Shown piece after piece: positions 7,032 to 15,945 of a stretch of 58,478 bases of DNA (positions are counted from its first letter, which is position 1; the number at the start of each line of letters is the position of its first letter). Below the pieces are notes generated by a model. The model searched no databases, was not told the DNA's origin, and saw only the letters and a list, made by a program, of their open reading frames with translations. The position numbers and the translations under genes are program-made. Source of the DNA: Polyangiaceae bacterium (GTDB lineage Bacteria; Myxococcota_A; Polyangia; Polyangiales; Polyangiaceae); contig JAFGIS010000204.1 in the NCBI GenBank assembly GCA_016929495.1, positions 1-58,478 on the forward strand, given 5' to 3'.

Positions 7032-8822
7032 ATGACCACGTTGGAGTCCGGCTCGACACTCGGCAAGTACCAGCTCCTGGTACGCATCGGGCACGGCGGC
7101 ATGGCCAGCGTGTGGGTGGCACGCGAGCGCTCGCTCCAGAGCGGCAAGCAGCGCCTGGTCGCCGTCAAGGCGATGCTGCCCGAGCTCGCGCGTCAGGCGG
7201 CGTTCCGGGCGATGTTCCTCGAGGAAGTCCAGCTCGTGCGCAGCATCCAGCACGAGCACGTCGTACAAGTCTACGACGTCTCCGAGGACAGCGGGATCCT
7301 CTACATGGCCATGGAATGGGTCGAGGGGGAATCGCTGCGCAACGTGATACGTGCTGCCAGCGGGCGGCGCCCCATTCCTTCGGAAATCGCCGTGCACGTC
7401 ATTGCGGATGCAGCGGCGGGCCTGCACGCGGCACACGAGCTGCGCGGCTGGGACGGCGAGCTGCGCGGCGTCGTGCACTGCGACGTGTCTCCGCACAACA
7501 TCCTGCTCGGGGTCGACGGCCGGGCCAAGCTCGTGGACTTCGGGGTTGCCGGAGCGCTGGAGCAACTGGACGTGCAGGGCCTCAAAGGCAAGGTCGGCTA
7601 CATGGCGCCGGAGCAGGCGCGTGGCGGACCCGTGGACCGCAGGACGGACGTGTACGCGCTCGGCATCGTTCTGTTCGAGCTGACGACAGGGACGCCGCTG
7701 TTCGCGACCGGGAGCCGCAGCGAGACGCTCAAGCTCGTGGCGGACCCGGTCATCCCCCTGCCTTCGGACATCGTCCCGGGCTACGCGCCCCAGTTGGAGT
7801 CCATCGTGCTCTGTGCCCTGGAGCGCAACCCGACCAAGCGCTATCAGACCGCGGAGGCTCTGCGCGAAGCCTTGCATCGCCACCTCGTCGAAGAACGCGT
7901 GATGGTTTCGAGGGCCGGTGTGGCCCAGTTGATGCGCAAGGTCGTCGGCAACTCGATCAAACAACGCCGCCAGCAAATCGCGCTCGCGTTGCGAGAATTC
8001 GATGGAGAGGTGCCTCCCGAACTGGTCGCGCAGTGGCCGGGTCTGGCGTCCCCCAACTACTGGAGCTTCCACTCCGACGAGCCGGGCGCGGCGTCGCAGA
8101 CCTCGGTGACCCTCACCGACATCGAGCCCATGGGAGCGCAGCACCAGACGCTCTCGTCCTCGACGGTGATCACGGGTACGGTCTCCAAACACGGGATGTC
8201 GTGGGGCGCGATCCTGGGGCTGGTGCTCGGAGTAGCTGCCTTGGCGCTCGTGGTCGGCTATCTCGCCAGCGAGCGGCTGCGGGCTCCCCGCAAGCAAGGC
8301 GTCGAGACCGCGGCACAGACTCGGGCCCGGCCACCGTCGAGCTCCGAGGTCCCCGCGCAGAAGCAGAGCGACGTGACCGACGTCGAGGCCCTGGACCTGC
8401 AGGGGGTCAACATCGAAAGTCTGCCTCTGGAACAGCAAGCACGCCTCCGGCGTGCTCAGCGCTACAGGTACGCCCGAACCGGGCGCGGCACCTCCTCGAA
8501 CACCGGCACGGAAGATGCGGACGAGACGACTCCCGCGGAGCAGAAGGGGCAAGGGTACTCGTTCAACCGTCCGATCGCGGCCGCGGGCCTGACTCGCGCA
8601 AGCTCGGCCGCCGTCTCGTGCAGCAGGCCGGAAGGTCCCAAAGGCAGCGGCACGGCGACGGTCACTTTCGCGCCGGGCGGCCAGGTGCAGAGCGTGCGCC
8701 TGTCGTTCAGGTTCGAGGGCACGGACGTCGGAGCGTGCGTGTCCCGGCAATTCGCCAGGCTTCGTGTCCCGCCGTTCGATGGCGAAGCCGTCACGCTCTC
8801 GCAGAGCTTCCAAGTGCCTTAG
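7032..8822 (+). CDS. Ser/Thr protein kinase with extracytoplasmic C-terminal domain
   Basis: 596 residues. The kinase domain at about 10-280 has the glycine loop IGHGGMASV, VAVK, HCDVSPHNI, VDFGVAG and YMAPEQ. All catalytic residues are present, but the Arg of HRD is Cys, making it a non-RD kinase. One membrane helix lies near 395-415. After a Pro/Thr/Gln-rich linker, the last 75 residues hold a compact domain with paired cysteines (VSCSRPEG, VGACVSRQF), GSGTATVTFAPGG and RLRVPPFDG. It resembles the C-terminal domain seen in AgmX/TonB-like myxobacterial proteins. It follows the pseudokinase gene on the same strand. Its 3' end overlaps the convergent membrane protein gene by 32 bases. Confidence 0.88.
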   Translation: MTTLESGSTLGKYQLLVRIGHGGMASVWVARERSLQSGKQRLVAVKAMLPELARQAAFRAMFLEEVQLVRSIQHEHVVQVYDVSEDSGILYMAMEWVEGESLRNVIRAASGRRPIPSEIAVHVIADAAAGLHAAHELRGWDGELRGVVHCDVSPHNILLGVDGRAKLVDFGVAGALEQLDVQGLKGKVGYMAPEQARGGPVDRRTDVYALGIVLFELTTGTPLFATGSRSETLKLVADPVIPLPSDIVPGYAPQLESIVLCALERNPTKRYQTAEALREALHRHLVEERVMVSRAGVAQLMRKVVGNSIKQRRQQIALALREFDGEVPPELVAQWPGLASPNYWSFHSDEPGAASQTSVTLTDIEPMGAQHQTLSSSTVITGTVSKHGMSWGAILGLVLGVAALALVVGYLASERLRAPRKQGVETAAQTRARPPSSSEVPAQKQSDVTDVEALDLQGVNIESLPLEQQARLRRAQRYRYARTGRGTSSNTGTEDADETTPAEQKGQGYSFNRPIAAAGLTRASSAAVSCSRPEGPKGSGTATVTFAPGGQVQSVRLSFRFEGTDVGACVSRQFARLRVPPFDGEAVTLSQSFQVP

Positions 8823-10296
8823 TTTCCACGTCCCACGTCGGAACCCGACGGCGTGCGGACGAGGGACGCCACGCCGCAGCAGCGAGGATGCAGAGGGCGG
8901 GGCTTACGACCAAATGGTACCGATCGTCGCCGAAGAACACGGCGTGGGTGAGAGTCGTTGCCGCGACGAGGCCCAGCAGCGCGCGGATCACCGGGGCCTG
9001 CCGTGGCCGCCCGGGCAACGGCAGAAGCGCCACGAAGGGCAGCGCCGCCGGAACGACGTAGAACGGCGCATCGTCATGAGCGAGCATGGCCCAGACGGGA
9101 GACGTGAGCAGCCCCAGCGCGAGCAGAGCCTGTAGCGTGGCGGCGCCTCGGCTCATCCCGCGAGGATTGGGAAACGCCAACACACATAGACCGGCGATCA
9201 CGGTGAGCAGCCGGTGGATCCAGGTCAGTAGATCCCGCCCGGCCTGGGCTCGCGCATCGGACCACACCTCGGGGTTGGCCTGGCGCAGGTAGTTGATGGG
9301 GAAGGACTCGTGGGAGTAGGTCTGGCTCAGCTTCTTGGGGACCCGACGTGCCCAGGCGATCGGGTCCGCTATGATGCGCGACAGACCCACCTTCATCCAA
9401 CATCCGTCCTGCTGTACCTGCCCGGTTACCACCGGACAGCCATCGCGAGCGTGCAGCGCTTCGAACCGCCCGGTCCGAGAGATCGCGCCGATGGCCAGAT
9501 TCCAGCCGGCGTTGGTCGAAACGAACGCGCAGCCATCCATGACGCGGCAGTTGCGAACCGTCCATGGCAGGACGACCAGGACGGCAACGGCAGTGGCACC
9601 TGCCGCGCCCGCCAGCGCTTTGCGATACGGACGGCGCCCAGCCACGGCCAACACGGGGCCCATCAACAGGGTCGCGGGCCGCACGAGCACCGACAGTCCG
9701 AGCAGGACACCGCCACCCAGGGCGGCAACCCAGCCACGACGCAACGCAACGAAGCCCCAGATCGCGGCGAGTACGAGCAGTGCAGCAAGCTGCTCGGTCA
9801 TGACCGCGGCAGTGTAGCTGATCAGGCCCGGGTGCAGGGCGACCAGCCCCGCAGCGAGCCGCGCGCGGGATCCGCTCAGCCCATGGCGCGCGAGTCGATG
9901 CGCGACCACGACGAGCAAGGTCCCGACGACCGCGTTCACGAGGGGCGCTACCATGAGACCGGAGCCGAAGACGCGGTAGACGAGGGCCAAGAGCGCACTG
10001 TACCCGACCGGGTAGTGCACCCATGGTTTCCAGACTGGATGCCCGTGGATCGTAACGTCTTCGGAGTAGCCCAGTCCCTCGGCGATCCGAGTGGCCCCAA
10101 AGTGATAGTAGTGCCCGTCCCAGACAGGCTCGCTGGACCAGGCCACGGCGACGAACAGCCGTGGCAGCAGAGCCACGAACGCGACGGCCAGCGTGTAGCC
10201 CAAGTCGCTCGGCTCGGCGGCACCGGCCCCTTCACGGGCGCGCGCACCGTCCCGACGCCAAAATGGCTGCTGGTCGGGAGTCTCGATCGCCTGCAT
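8791..10296 (-). CDS. GT-C family membrane glycosyltransferase (ArnT/GT39-like)
   Basis: 501 residues with about ten hydrophobic segments. After the first helix comes the loop EPVWDGHYYHFGATRIAEG, carrying an acidic residue where GT39/GT83 enzymes bind a polyprenyl-phosphate-sugar donor. HYPVGYSALLALVYRVFG is the classic second-helix signature of such proteins. It would transfer a sugar to lipid A, a glycan or a protein at the outer face of the inner membrane; the acceptor cannot be told. The gene lies 24 bases downstream of the MinD-like fusion gene on the same strand, so the two are probably one transcript. Its 3' end overlaps the convergent kinase gene. Confidence 0.75.
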   Translation of the reverse strand: MQAIETPDQQPFWRRDGARAREGAGAAEPSDLGYTLAVAFVALLPRLFVAVAWSSEPVWDGHYYHFGATRIAEGLGYSEDVTIHGHPVWKPWVHYPVGYSALLALVYRVFGSGLMVAPLVNAVVGTLLVVVAHRLARHGLSGSRARLAAGLVALHPGLISYTAAVMTEQLAALLVLAAIWGFVALRRGWVAALGGGVLLGLSVLVRPATLLMGPVLAVAGRRPYRKALAGAAGATAVAVLVVLPWTVRNCRVMDGCAFVSTNAGWNLAIGAISRTGRFEALHARDGCPVVTGQVQQDGCWMKVGLSRIIADPIAWARRVPKKLSQTYSHESFPINYLRQANPEVWSDARAQAGRDLLTWIHRLLTVIAGLCVLAFPNPRGMSRGAATLQALLALGLLTSPVWAMLAHDDAPFYVVPAALPFVALLPLPGRPRQAPVIRALLGLVAATTLTHAVFFGDDRYHLVVSPALCILAAAAWRPSSARRRVPTWDVETKALGSSARA

Positions 10297-10320
10297 CGCC
10301 GTGGACCGAGCTGGTGCGCC

Positions 10321-11907
10321 TCAGGGACCCGGGAAGCCGTTGGTGGCTCTCCAGGCTCGCATCCTTCGGAGGTAGGTGCGACTGACCTGTGTTGGATCGA
10401 GTTTCAGGTAGCTGGCCACCTGCTGCACGAATCCGCGCGCATACACCAGCGCCGGCAGCCTGTCGAACTGTTCGGCCTCTATCGCTCGGAGGTGCGCCTG
10501 CGATATCTTCGTACGATTCGAGATCTCTTCGAGCTCGATGCCGAGCGACTCGCGGACCTTGGCCAACAGCGCGCCGGTGAAGTCCGTCTCCGCGTGGATC
10601 TCGTGAAGCAGCTCCTGACGAAGCATCGCTCGCTCCGCTGCGAGGGCCGTGTCGACCTGTGCGCCCGTGCGCGGCTGGTCCTCTTCCTGTTCCGGGAACG
10701 TCGAGACGTCGTATGCGCGCCGTCGCAGAGGATCCAGAAGCGTGTCGTGAGCTTCCTCGATCCGAGCCTGTGCCACCTGAAGCTGGGCTTCACTCATGAG
10801 CGAAGTCAGCGCCAGGCCGTCGGCCTGAAAGAGCTGTCGCTGGCGCTTGTAGGCGCGCCTGAGCTCTTCGTCGGTGGCTCCGCGATGGGTCCACAACACG
10901 TCGTAGAGACTCAGCTCCTGCGGGACCAGGTCGATCGCCTCGGGGGGACGTATCTGGTCGCGGGTGGTCACCAGCGCGAGCATGCGACGAGCGACTCTCT
11001 CCAGGTTGCGTGCGGACTTGCTGGTCGGACTGTCGATGAGCAGCGGTCGGCGGCGCACGACACTGAGCCAAACGGCGTCGTCCTGCTCCACGTGCCCGAT
11101 CGAATCCAGATTGACGCCCAGATAGCGGGTCGCCATCTCGCACATGCCCGGACCGAGATCGCTATCCGTGCGCAAGCGAACGCAGTTGACCACGAGGCGA
11201 GGCCGCAGCTTGCCGAGCTCGGCGGACGCGAGCTCGCCGACGGCCGCGTCGTAGCGGGCTACCGCGCGTACCAGATCCTGCGGCGCAGGCAGCGGCGGCA
11301 GTTCTGCCTGAGCCCGTTCGGACAGGCGCATGCGGAAGCGATCCTTGAACAGCAGACGCCGCAATTGGCGCTGGAACAGCGCGCGGCAGAAGCGGTAGGT
11401 CGCCTCGACGCTCGGCGGCTCCGGCGACGTCACGCAGATGCCCAGGTCCGCCTCCAGAAAGAGGTCGAGGGTGGCCGGAGCCGTGCCGGAGCCGAGATCC
11501 AACAGCACATAGTCGACGTCGAGCTGGCGCAGGCGCCTCGCCCAGCGTGCTTTGCGCCCGGGACGCACCGGAACCGTCGAACCCGTCGCGTAAACCTGCG
11601 GCGACAAGAGCAAACCCGGAATGGGCGTCTTGAACATCGGCAGGTCTTCTTCTGGTGGGTCGTCAGGACCACGGGGCCTGGACGCAGCACTCACCCCGAG
11701 CATCGTGTGCAGCTCGCCCCCGTTCGAATCCGCATCCACCAGGGCGACTGTTCGGCCAAGCTGGGCCAGGTAGACCCCGAGATTGACTGCGACCACGCTC
11801 TTGCCAACGCCGCCGCGCCCGCCGCCAATGGCGATGAGGTGGCGAACGTGCAGGGGCGCCGCATCGTGGATCTCGCGGGTCTTGCCCGAGCTCTCGGCAA
11901 AGTGCAT
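10321..11907 (-). CDS. MinD/FlhG-like ATPase fused to J-like and RodZ-type HTH domains
   Basis: 528 residues in three parts. Residues ~20-290 are a ParA/MinD-type P-loop ATPase: GGRGGVGKS (deviant Walker A), VALVDADSNGGELH, and YVLLDLGSGTAPATLDLF. Residues ~345-415 look like a J domain (LYDVLWTHRGATDEELRRAY, then DPLRRRAYD), but the HPD tripeptide that activates Hsp70 is absent (FQADGL instead). Residues ~450-520 are a RodZ/HTH_25-type helix-turn-helix (TGALLAKVRESLGIELEEIS, YARGFVQQVASYLKLDP). The usual RodZ membrane helix is missing. MinD/ParA proteins place structures in the cell, and RodZ binds MreB, so a role in positioning or morphogenesis is plausible but inferred. It heads a two-gene operon with the GT-C gene. 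Confidence 0.8.
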   Translation of the reverse strand: MHFAESSGKTREIHDAAPLHVRHLIAIGGGRGGVGKSVVAVNLGVYLAQLGRTVALVDADSNGGELHTMLGVSAASRPRGPDDPPEEDLPMFKTPIPGLLLSPQVYATGSTVPVRPGRKARWARRLRQLDVDYVLLDLGSGTAPATLDLFLEADLGICVTSPEPPSVEATYRFCRALFQRQLRRLLFKDRFRMRLSERAQAELPPLPAPQDLVRAVARYDAAVGELASAELGKLRPRLVVNCVRLRTDSDLGPGMCEMATRYLGVNLDSIGHVEQDDAVWLSVVRRRPLLIDSPTSKSARNLERVARRMLALVTTRDQIRPPEAIDLVPQELSLYDVLWTHRGATDEELRRAYKRQRQLFQADGLALTSLMSEAQLQVAQARIEEAHDTLLDPLRRRAYDVSTFPEQEEDQPRTGAQVDTALAAERAMLRQELLHEIHAETDFTGALLAKVRESLGIELEEISNRTKISQAHLRAIEAEQFDRLPALVYARGFVQQVASYLKLDPTQVSRTYLRRMRAWRATNGFPGP

Positions 11908-12111
11908 GCGCCCCCGATCTAACCCAAGTTCGCGGGCCTGGGCAGCTCGGATAGCCCGGACGTGCGCTTTTTGCGGCGTGGGCGAGCCTGAAGTCGCCGC
12001 CTGGCGGGCGGGTCTGCGCCGTTCGGTCGTCTGGAGGAGTGTCCTCGGGACGAGTGTCGCCGCGCGCAGTGTCGTGGCGCAAAGCCACGAGGAGCTCTAC
12101 TCTCGCCCGAC

Positions 12112-13095
12112 ATGACCCGGACCGCCCTCGCGCCACCCGCAGCGCGCTTGCGTTGGACGGCGCTTCCCATCGTTGTTGGAGCATGGACGCTGATGGGGAC
12201 TCTCGGCTGCGGCGCACCGGGGCAGGCTTCGGGAGGGTCGGGGGTGGGCTCGGCCACGTCCGGCCTCGCCGGTGTGGACAGCTCCTCCCTGACCACGCGT
12301 GAGCGACAGCAGTGGGCAGACCTCGTGTCCGAGCTGCTGGCGCCCTGCGCCGACCAAGCCATGACGCTCGCGCGTTGCTTGGACACGAAAGCCCCTTGCC
12401 GCGCCTGCGTACTTGCAGCCCAGTTGTTGGTCGACCAGATTGAACAAGGACGCACCCCGGAGCAGGCCAGAGAAGCCTATCGGATTCGCTACTGTGCCGA
12501 TGCGGTGGCCGCGATAGCGCTCGATGGGTCGCCTGCACGAGGCGCGTCCCATCCGGTCGTCACCATCGTCGAGTGGACGGACTTCCAGTGTCCATTCTGT
12601 GCGGCCTGCGCCCGTGCCCTGCACGTTCTGGCCGACAAGTACCCCGACCGCGTGCGCGTCGTCTCCAAGCAGTACCCCCTCAGCAGCCACCCGAACTCGG
12701 ACAAGGCGGCGCGCGCCGCGATCGCGGCCGGCCTACAGGGCAAGTTCTGGCCGATGCACGATCGTCTGTTCGCGGCACAAGCCAGCGGCATCGATCCCGA
12801 GCGCATCAGGCGCCTCGCCCGAGAAATCGGGCTCGACGAGCAGGTTTTTGCTCGCGACTGCGAAGGTCCCCGGGTACAGGCCATCCTCGCGCGCGATCGC
12901 CGCCAGGCAGACGAGCTCCAGCTGGACGGAACGCCTTTCATCTACGTCAACGGGCGCCATTTCGATCTGAGCCTGTTCGATGTGAGCCAGGACCTCGAGA
13001 ATTGGGTGGTGCAGGAGTTCGAGCTCGCCGCGAACCCACCCGCCGCCAGCCCCGCGCACGAGGCGCCAGCGCGTCCACTCGGAGCCCCGAAGTGA
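12112..13095 (+). CDS. DsbA-family thioredoxin-like lipoprotein
   Basis: 327 residues. A signal peptide ends in the lipobox LGC (about residues 31-33), so it is lipid-anchored in the envelope. After a spacer comes a Thioredoxin_4/DsbA-type domain: VEWTDFQCPFCAACARAL with the redox pair CPFC, a helical insert, and the cis-Pro segment DGTPFIYVNGR. It probably makes or isomerises disulfides in exported proteins, or acts as a periplasmic thiol oxidoreductase. Two further cysteine pairs before the domain (APCADQ, APCRACVL) are unusual. It is the first gene of a forward operon; its stop overlaps the GTG start of the exonuclease gene. Confidence 0.88.
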   Translation: MTRTALAPPAARLRWTALPIVVGAWTLMGTLGCGAPGQASGGSGVGSATSGLAGVDSSSLTTRERQQWADLVSELLAPCADQAMTLARCLDTKAPCRACVLAAQLLVDQIEQGRTPEQAREAYRIRYCADAVAAIALDGSPARGASHPVVTIVEWTDFQCPFCAACARALHVLADKYPDRVRVVSKQYPLSSHPNSDKAARAAIAAGLQGKFWPMHDRLFAAQASGIDPERIRRLAREIGLDEQVFARDCEGPRVQAILARDRRQADELQLDGTPFIYVNGRHFDLSLFDVSQDLENWVVQEFELAANPPAASPAHEAPARPLGAPK

Positions 13096-13871
13096 AGACG
13101 AACGCCGACGGCGGCGGCTGTTTCCCAACCGGTCGCCACTACCCTGCCATCGCGCACCTGCTGCGCGCCGAAGCCATCGGGTTGGCCGAGGAATTCGGCG
13201 TCGATCACAGCGTAGCCGATCTGTCCGTGGTGGCGATCGACACGGAAACGACGGGCAAGGATCCGAGCGTGGACCGCATCGTGGAAGTGGCCTGCGTGAT
13301 CTGGCGCGGCTCCGATGTGCATGCGCGCCAATCGTGGCTCGTCGACCCGGAGCGTCCGATTCCCGACGAGGCGCGAGCCGTGCACGGCATCAGCGATGAC
13401 GATGTTCGCGGCAAGCCTCGCTTCTCCGAGATCGTGCCGGAGTTGCTCGAGGCCCTTCGAGACGCGGTGCCGCTGGCGTACAATGCCGAGTTCGACCGTA
13501 GCTTCATCATGGCCGAGCTCGGCCGCGCCGGCGTCGGTCCCTTGGGCGCCCCGCCGGCCGCACGCCGCAGCGTCGAATGGCTCGACCCGCTCGTCTGGGC
13601 ACGAGAGCTCCAGAAGCAGGAGAGAAGCAAGGCTCTGTCGGATGTCTGCTCTCGACTCGACATCCGCCTCGAGCAGGCTCACCGGGCCACCCAGGACGCA
13701 GAGGCTGCGCTGCGCGTCCACCGCACGTTCCTGGACGAGCCCCGGGTTCCGAAACGCTATGGGGCGTTCATTCAGGAACAGCGACGCTTGGCCCGCTCTC
13801 ACGAGGAGGAGCGACGGCACTGGCGGCGCGGGACGAAATCGGGTTCGATTCCCGGCTCTACCGGAGAGTAG
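13092..13871 (+). CDS. DnaQ-like DEDDh 3'-5' exonuclease
   Basis: 259 residues from the GTG at 13092, which overlaps the previous stop by 4 bases. DEDDh exonuclease motifs are in order: AIDTETTGKDP (ExoI, D and E), YNAEFDRSF (ExoII), and HRATQDAEAALRV (ExoIII with catalytic His and Asp). Such enzymes remove nucleotides from DNA or RNA 3' ends, as in the proofreading subunit of Pol III or RNase T. The first 45 residues precede the fold and are unassigned; the C-terminus is Arg-rich. No polymerase domain is attached. Its position inside an envelope operon gives no clue to its substrate. Confidence 0.85.
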   Translation: MKTNADGGGCFPTGRHYPAIAHLLRAEAIGLAEEFGVDHSVADLSVVAIDTETTGKDPSVDRIVEVACVIWRGSDVHARQSWLVDPERPIPDEARAVHGISDDDVRGKPRFSEIVPELLEALRDAVPLAYNAEFDRSFIMAELGRAGVGPLGAPPAARRSVEWLDPLVWARELQKQERSKALSDVCSRLDIRLEQAHRATQDAEAALRVHRTFLDEPRVPKRYGAFIQEQRRLARSHEEERRHWRRGTKSGSIPGSTGE

Positions 13872-13874
13872 ACG

Positions 13875-14795
13875 ATGCGACGGTTCACTCGGTTCTCGTT
13901 CCTGGCTGCGGTCTTCGCGCTCGTCGTGCTGGCCACGGCTCGCCCGACACTCGCCTTCACGCACATCGTGGTCCGCGGCGACACGCTCGCCGGGATTGCC
14001 GAACGCATGTACGGCAAAATCCAATACGAGAAGTTGCTCGTGGCAGCGAACGGCCTGGATGTCCGCGGCGGCGCAGGCATCGTGCCCGGCATGCGGCTGG
14101 AGATCCCGTCGGTAGGCCACTATCGCGTGCAGCGTGGCGACGCCTGGGCTGACCTGGCTCAACGTTGGCTCGGCGACAGCAGCCGCGCCGACGTGCTCGC
14201 GATGTCCAACGGCAGCTCACCCTGGCTTCCGTGCGAAGAAGCAGCAGAAATCCGGATTCCCTACAACCTGACCGTCATCATCACCGAGGCCGACACGATC
14301 GTCAATCTGGCCTACAGGTACCTCGGCAATACGGAGAAGGCGTGGATGCTCACGCACTACAACGGACTCGAGAAGGCAGAGCTCCGCCGAGGAGAAGTCC
14401 TGTTGGTACCGCTCACGGACCTCGAGCTCACCGCGCAAGGCAAGAAAGCTGCAGAACTGGCCGCGGGTCGAACGCAGAGCGAGGCCGAAGGCCAGCAGCG
14501 GGCCGATCAGCAACGCGTGCGGGCCGAGCTTCCGGCGCTCCTGGCCGACGTGCGCCAAGCACGCTACGTCGACGCGGTTCGGCGGGGCAACCGCTTCCTG
14601 GCCGCCAGTTCACTCACACGCGACCAGCTGGCGACGATCCATCGGCAGTTGCTCGAGGCCTATGCGGCGCTCGACTCTCCTGGGCTCGCCGCTGGCTCCT
14701 GCGCGTCGTGGCTCAAACTCGACACCCGCGCGAAGCTCGATCCGGTGCTCCTGAGCCCCAAGATCATTGCGGCCTGTCGTCGTAGCGCTCCGTGA
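13875..14795 (+). CDS. Exported LysM-repeat protein
   Basis: 306 residues with a clear signal peptide (hydrophobic core FLAAVFALVVLATA, cut near ALA-FTH). Three LysM-like units follow: HIVVRGDTLAGIAERMYG near 31-48, HYRVQRGDAWADLAQRWLG near 78-96, and VIITEADTIVNLAYRYLG near 131-148. LysM domains bind peptidoglycan. The last ~130 residues are helical and Ala/Arg/Gln-rich. The protein therefore acts in the periplasm on or at the cell wall. It follows the exonuclease gene by 3 bases and is part of the operon with DUF58 and BatA-like proteins. Confidence 0.85.
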   Translation: MRRFTRFSFLAAVFALVVLATARPTLAFTHIVVRGDTLAGIAERMYGKIQYEKLLVAANGLDVRGGAGIVPGMRLEIPSVGHYRVQRGDAWADLAQRWLGDSSRADVLAMSNGSSPWLPCEEAAEIRIPYNLTVIITEADTIVNLAYRYLGNTEKAWMLTHYNGLEKAELRRGEVLLVPLTDLELTAQGKKAAELAAGRTQSEAEGQQRADQQRVRAELPALLADVRQARYVDAVRRGNRFLAASSLTRDQLATIHRQLLEAYAALDSPGLAAGSCASWLKLDTRAKLDPVLLSPKIIAACRRSAP

Positions 14796-14833
14796 GGCTG
14801 GCTCTCGGCTCCCTCGCGGGCTAGAAGAGGAAC

Positions 14834-15016
14834 ATGGCCGACGCTGGCGAGACTGCACCCGAGGGCCAGAACCGCTCCGCGGAGGATTCATCCCATCAGG
14901 CCTGCCCGCCGTCCACGTCGGCGGGCATCGGCAAGGGCACGATCATCGCTGCCGTCATCGCGCTCCTGATCGGCGTGGTGTGCGGTTTCACGATGAGCAC
15001 GGTCGGCCTGCGGTGA
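14834..15016 (+). CDS. Small single-span membrane protein
   Basis: 60 residues. A hydrophilic N-terminal half (Ser/Glu/Pro-rich) precedes one membrane helix (TIIAAVIALLIGVVCGFTM). A good ribosome-binding site (AAGAGG) precedes the ATG. The stop overlaps the GTG of the DUF58 gene by 4 bases, which supports that it is translated. I do not recognise the family. Context suggests a small component of the DUF58/BatA-type envelope module. Confidence 0.65.
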   Translation: MADAGETAPEGQNRSAEDSSHQACPPSTSAGIGKGTIIAAVIALLIGVVCGFTMSTVGLR

Positions 15017-15945
15017 AACCGTCGTCGTCGCGGACCACGCGCGCGCTGACGGCCGCCATCGATTGGGCTCGACTGACTCCCCTCGGGTTGCGGGCGCGCG
15101 CCGTCGCCGACGGCGTGCAACCAGGACTGCACCGCAGCCGCAGACGAGGCCCCGGCGTCGAGTTCGGTGGACACCGGGTGTACGTTCCGGGAGACGATCT
15201 ACGCTGGCTCGACCGACACGTCCTGATGCGAACAGGTCGTCTGCTGGTTCGCGAGTTCGAGACCGACACCGACCGGGCGCTCTGCTTGCTCGTCGACGCG
15301 ACCGCATCCATGGGCTACCGCAGCTCCCAAGCGCCGGTGAGCAAGTTCGAATACGCGGCCGTCCTCGCGGCCGCACTGAGTCGCATCGCGGTCGCAGGCG
15401 GGGATGCCGTTTCCCTGGACTTCATCGGCGGGCTGCGCTGCCCCCCGTTGCCCGGCGCAGGAGGCCGCGCCGCGTTCGATCGTATGGTCGAGTCCCTGGA
15501 GGCCGCGCGGGTGGGTGCAGACCTGCATGACGACTTGGACGCCTTCTCTCGGGTGATCACGGGCGTGGCCCGGCGCGCCCGTCGTGGCGCGATCGTGGTC
15601 GTGCTCAGCGATCTGGTCGACCTTCCCGAGGGCAGCTTGGAGCACACGCTGGCGCTCGCGACATCGGGCCGCACACTGGTCGTGGTGCGCGTTCTCGACC
15701 CGCTGGAGGCGCTGTTCCCTTTCGTCGGACCCGTGCGACTGTGGTCCACTGAAGGCAGCGCGGTGGTCGAAACGGAGGGAGTCGCTGCGCGCTCCAAGTA
15801 CTTGGCCCGGCTGGAGGAACGAAGAACTCACTGGGCCGAGGGGCTGGCCAGCCGTGGCGGCTCCCTGGTCGACACGACCAGCGCGGGCGACCCCGTAGCG
15901 GCCGTGGGCGCGGTGCTCCAAGCCTCCGCGCGGAGGGCCTGGTGA
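15013..15945 (+). CDS. DUF58 domain protein (MoxR-associated, VWA-like)
   Basis: 310 residues. The DUF58 signature is clear: RSRRRGPGVEFGGHRVYVPG, then DDLRWLDRHVLMRTGRLLVRE with the conserved arginines. A von Willebrand A-like fold follows (CLLVDATASMGY, a D-x-(T/S)-x-S-type metal site with Thr/Ala variation, and IVVVLSDLVD). DUF58 proteins usually work with a MoxR AAA+ ATPase and Bat proteins in envelope assembly or stress tolerance. Here the BatA-like gene follows with a 4-base overlap, but no MoxR gene is visible in the window. No membrane segment is present, so it is probably cytoplasmic. Confidence 0.85.
   Translation: MKPSSSRTTRALTAAIDWARLTPLGLRARAVADGVQPGLHRSRRRGPGVEFGGHRVYVPGDDLRWLDRHVLMRTGRLLVREFETDTDRALCLLVDATASMGYRSSQAPVSKFEYAAVLAAALSRIAVAGGDAVSLDFIGGLRCPPLPGAGGRAAFDRMVESLEAARVGADLHDDLDAFSRVITGVARRARRGAIVVVLSDLVDLPEGSLEHTLALATSGRTLVVVRVLDPLEALFPFVGPVRLWSTEGSAVVETEGVAARSKYLARLEERRTHWAEGLASRGGSLVDTTSAGDPVAAVGAVLQASARRAW

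Noticed and set aside
5595-8813. A 1072-codon open frame on the minus strand
   Set aside because: It lies antisense to both kinase genes, whose motifs are clear, and its translation is His/Arg/Gln-rich without any recognisable domain.
9310-11922. An 870-codon open frame on the plus strand
   Set aside because: It is antisense to the GT-C and MinD-like genes and has no domain. Open by GC bias at third positions.
13840-13854. tRNA T-arm-like sequence (CGGGTTCGATTCCCG) followed by CTCTACC
   Set aside because: No matching acceptor strand, D arm or anticodon arm upstream. The bases are the last codons of the exonuclease gene.
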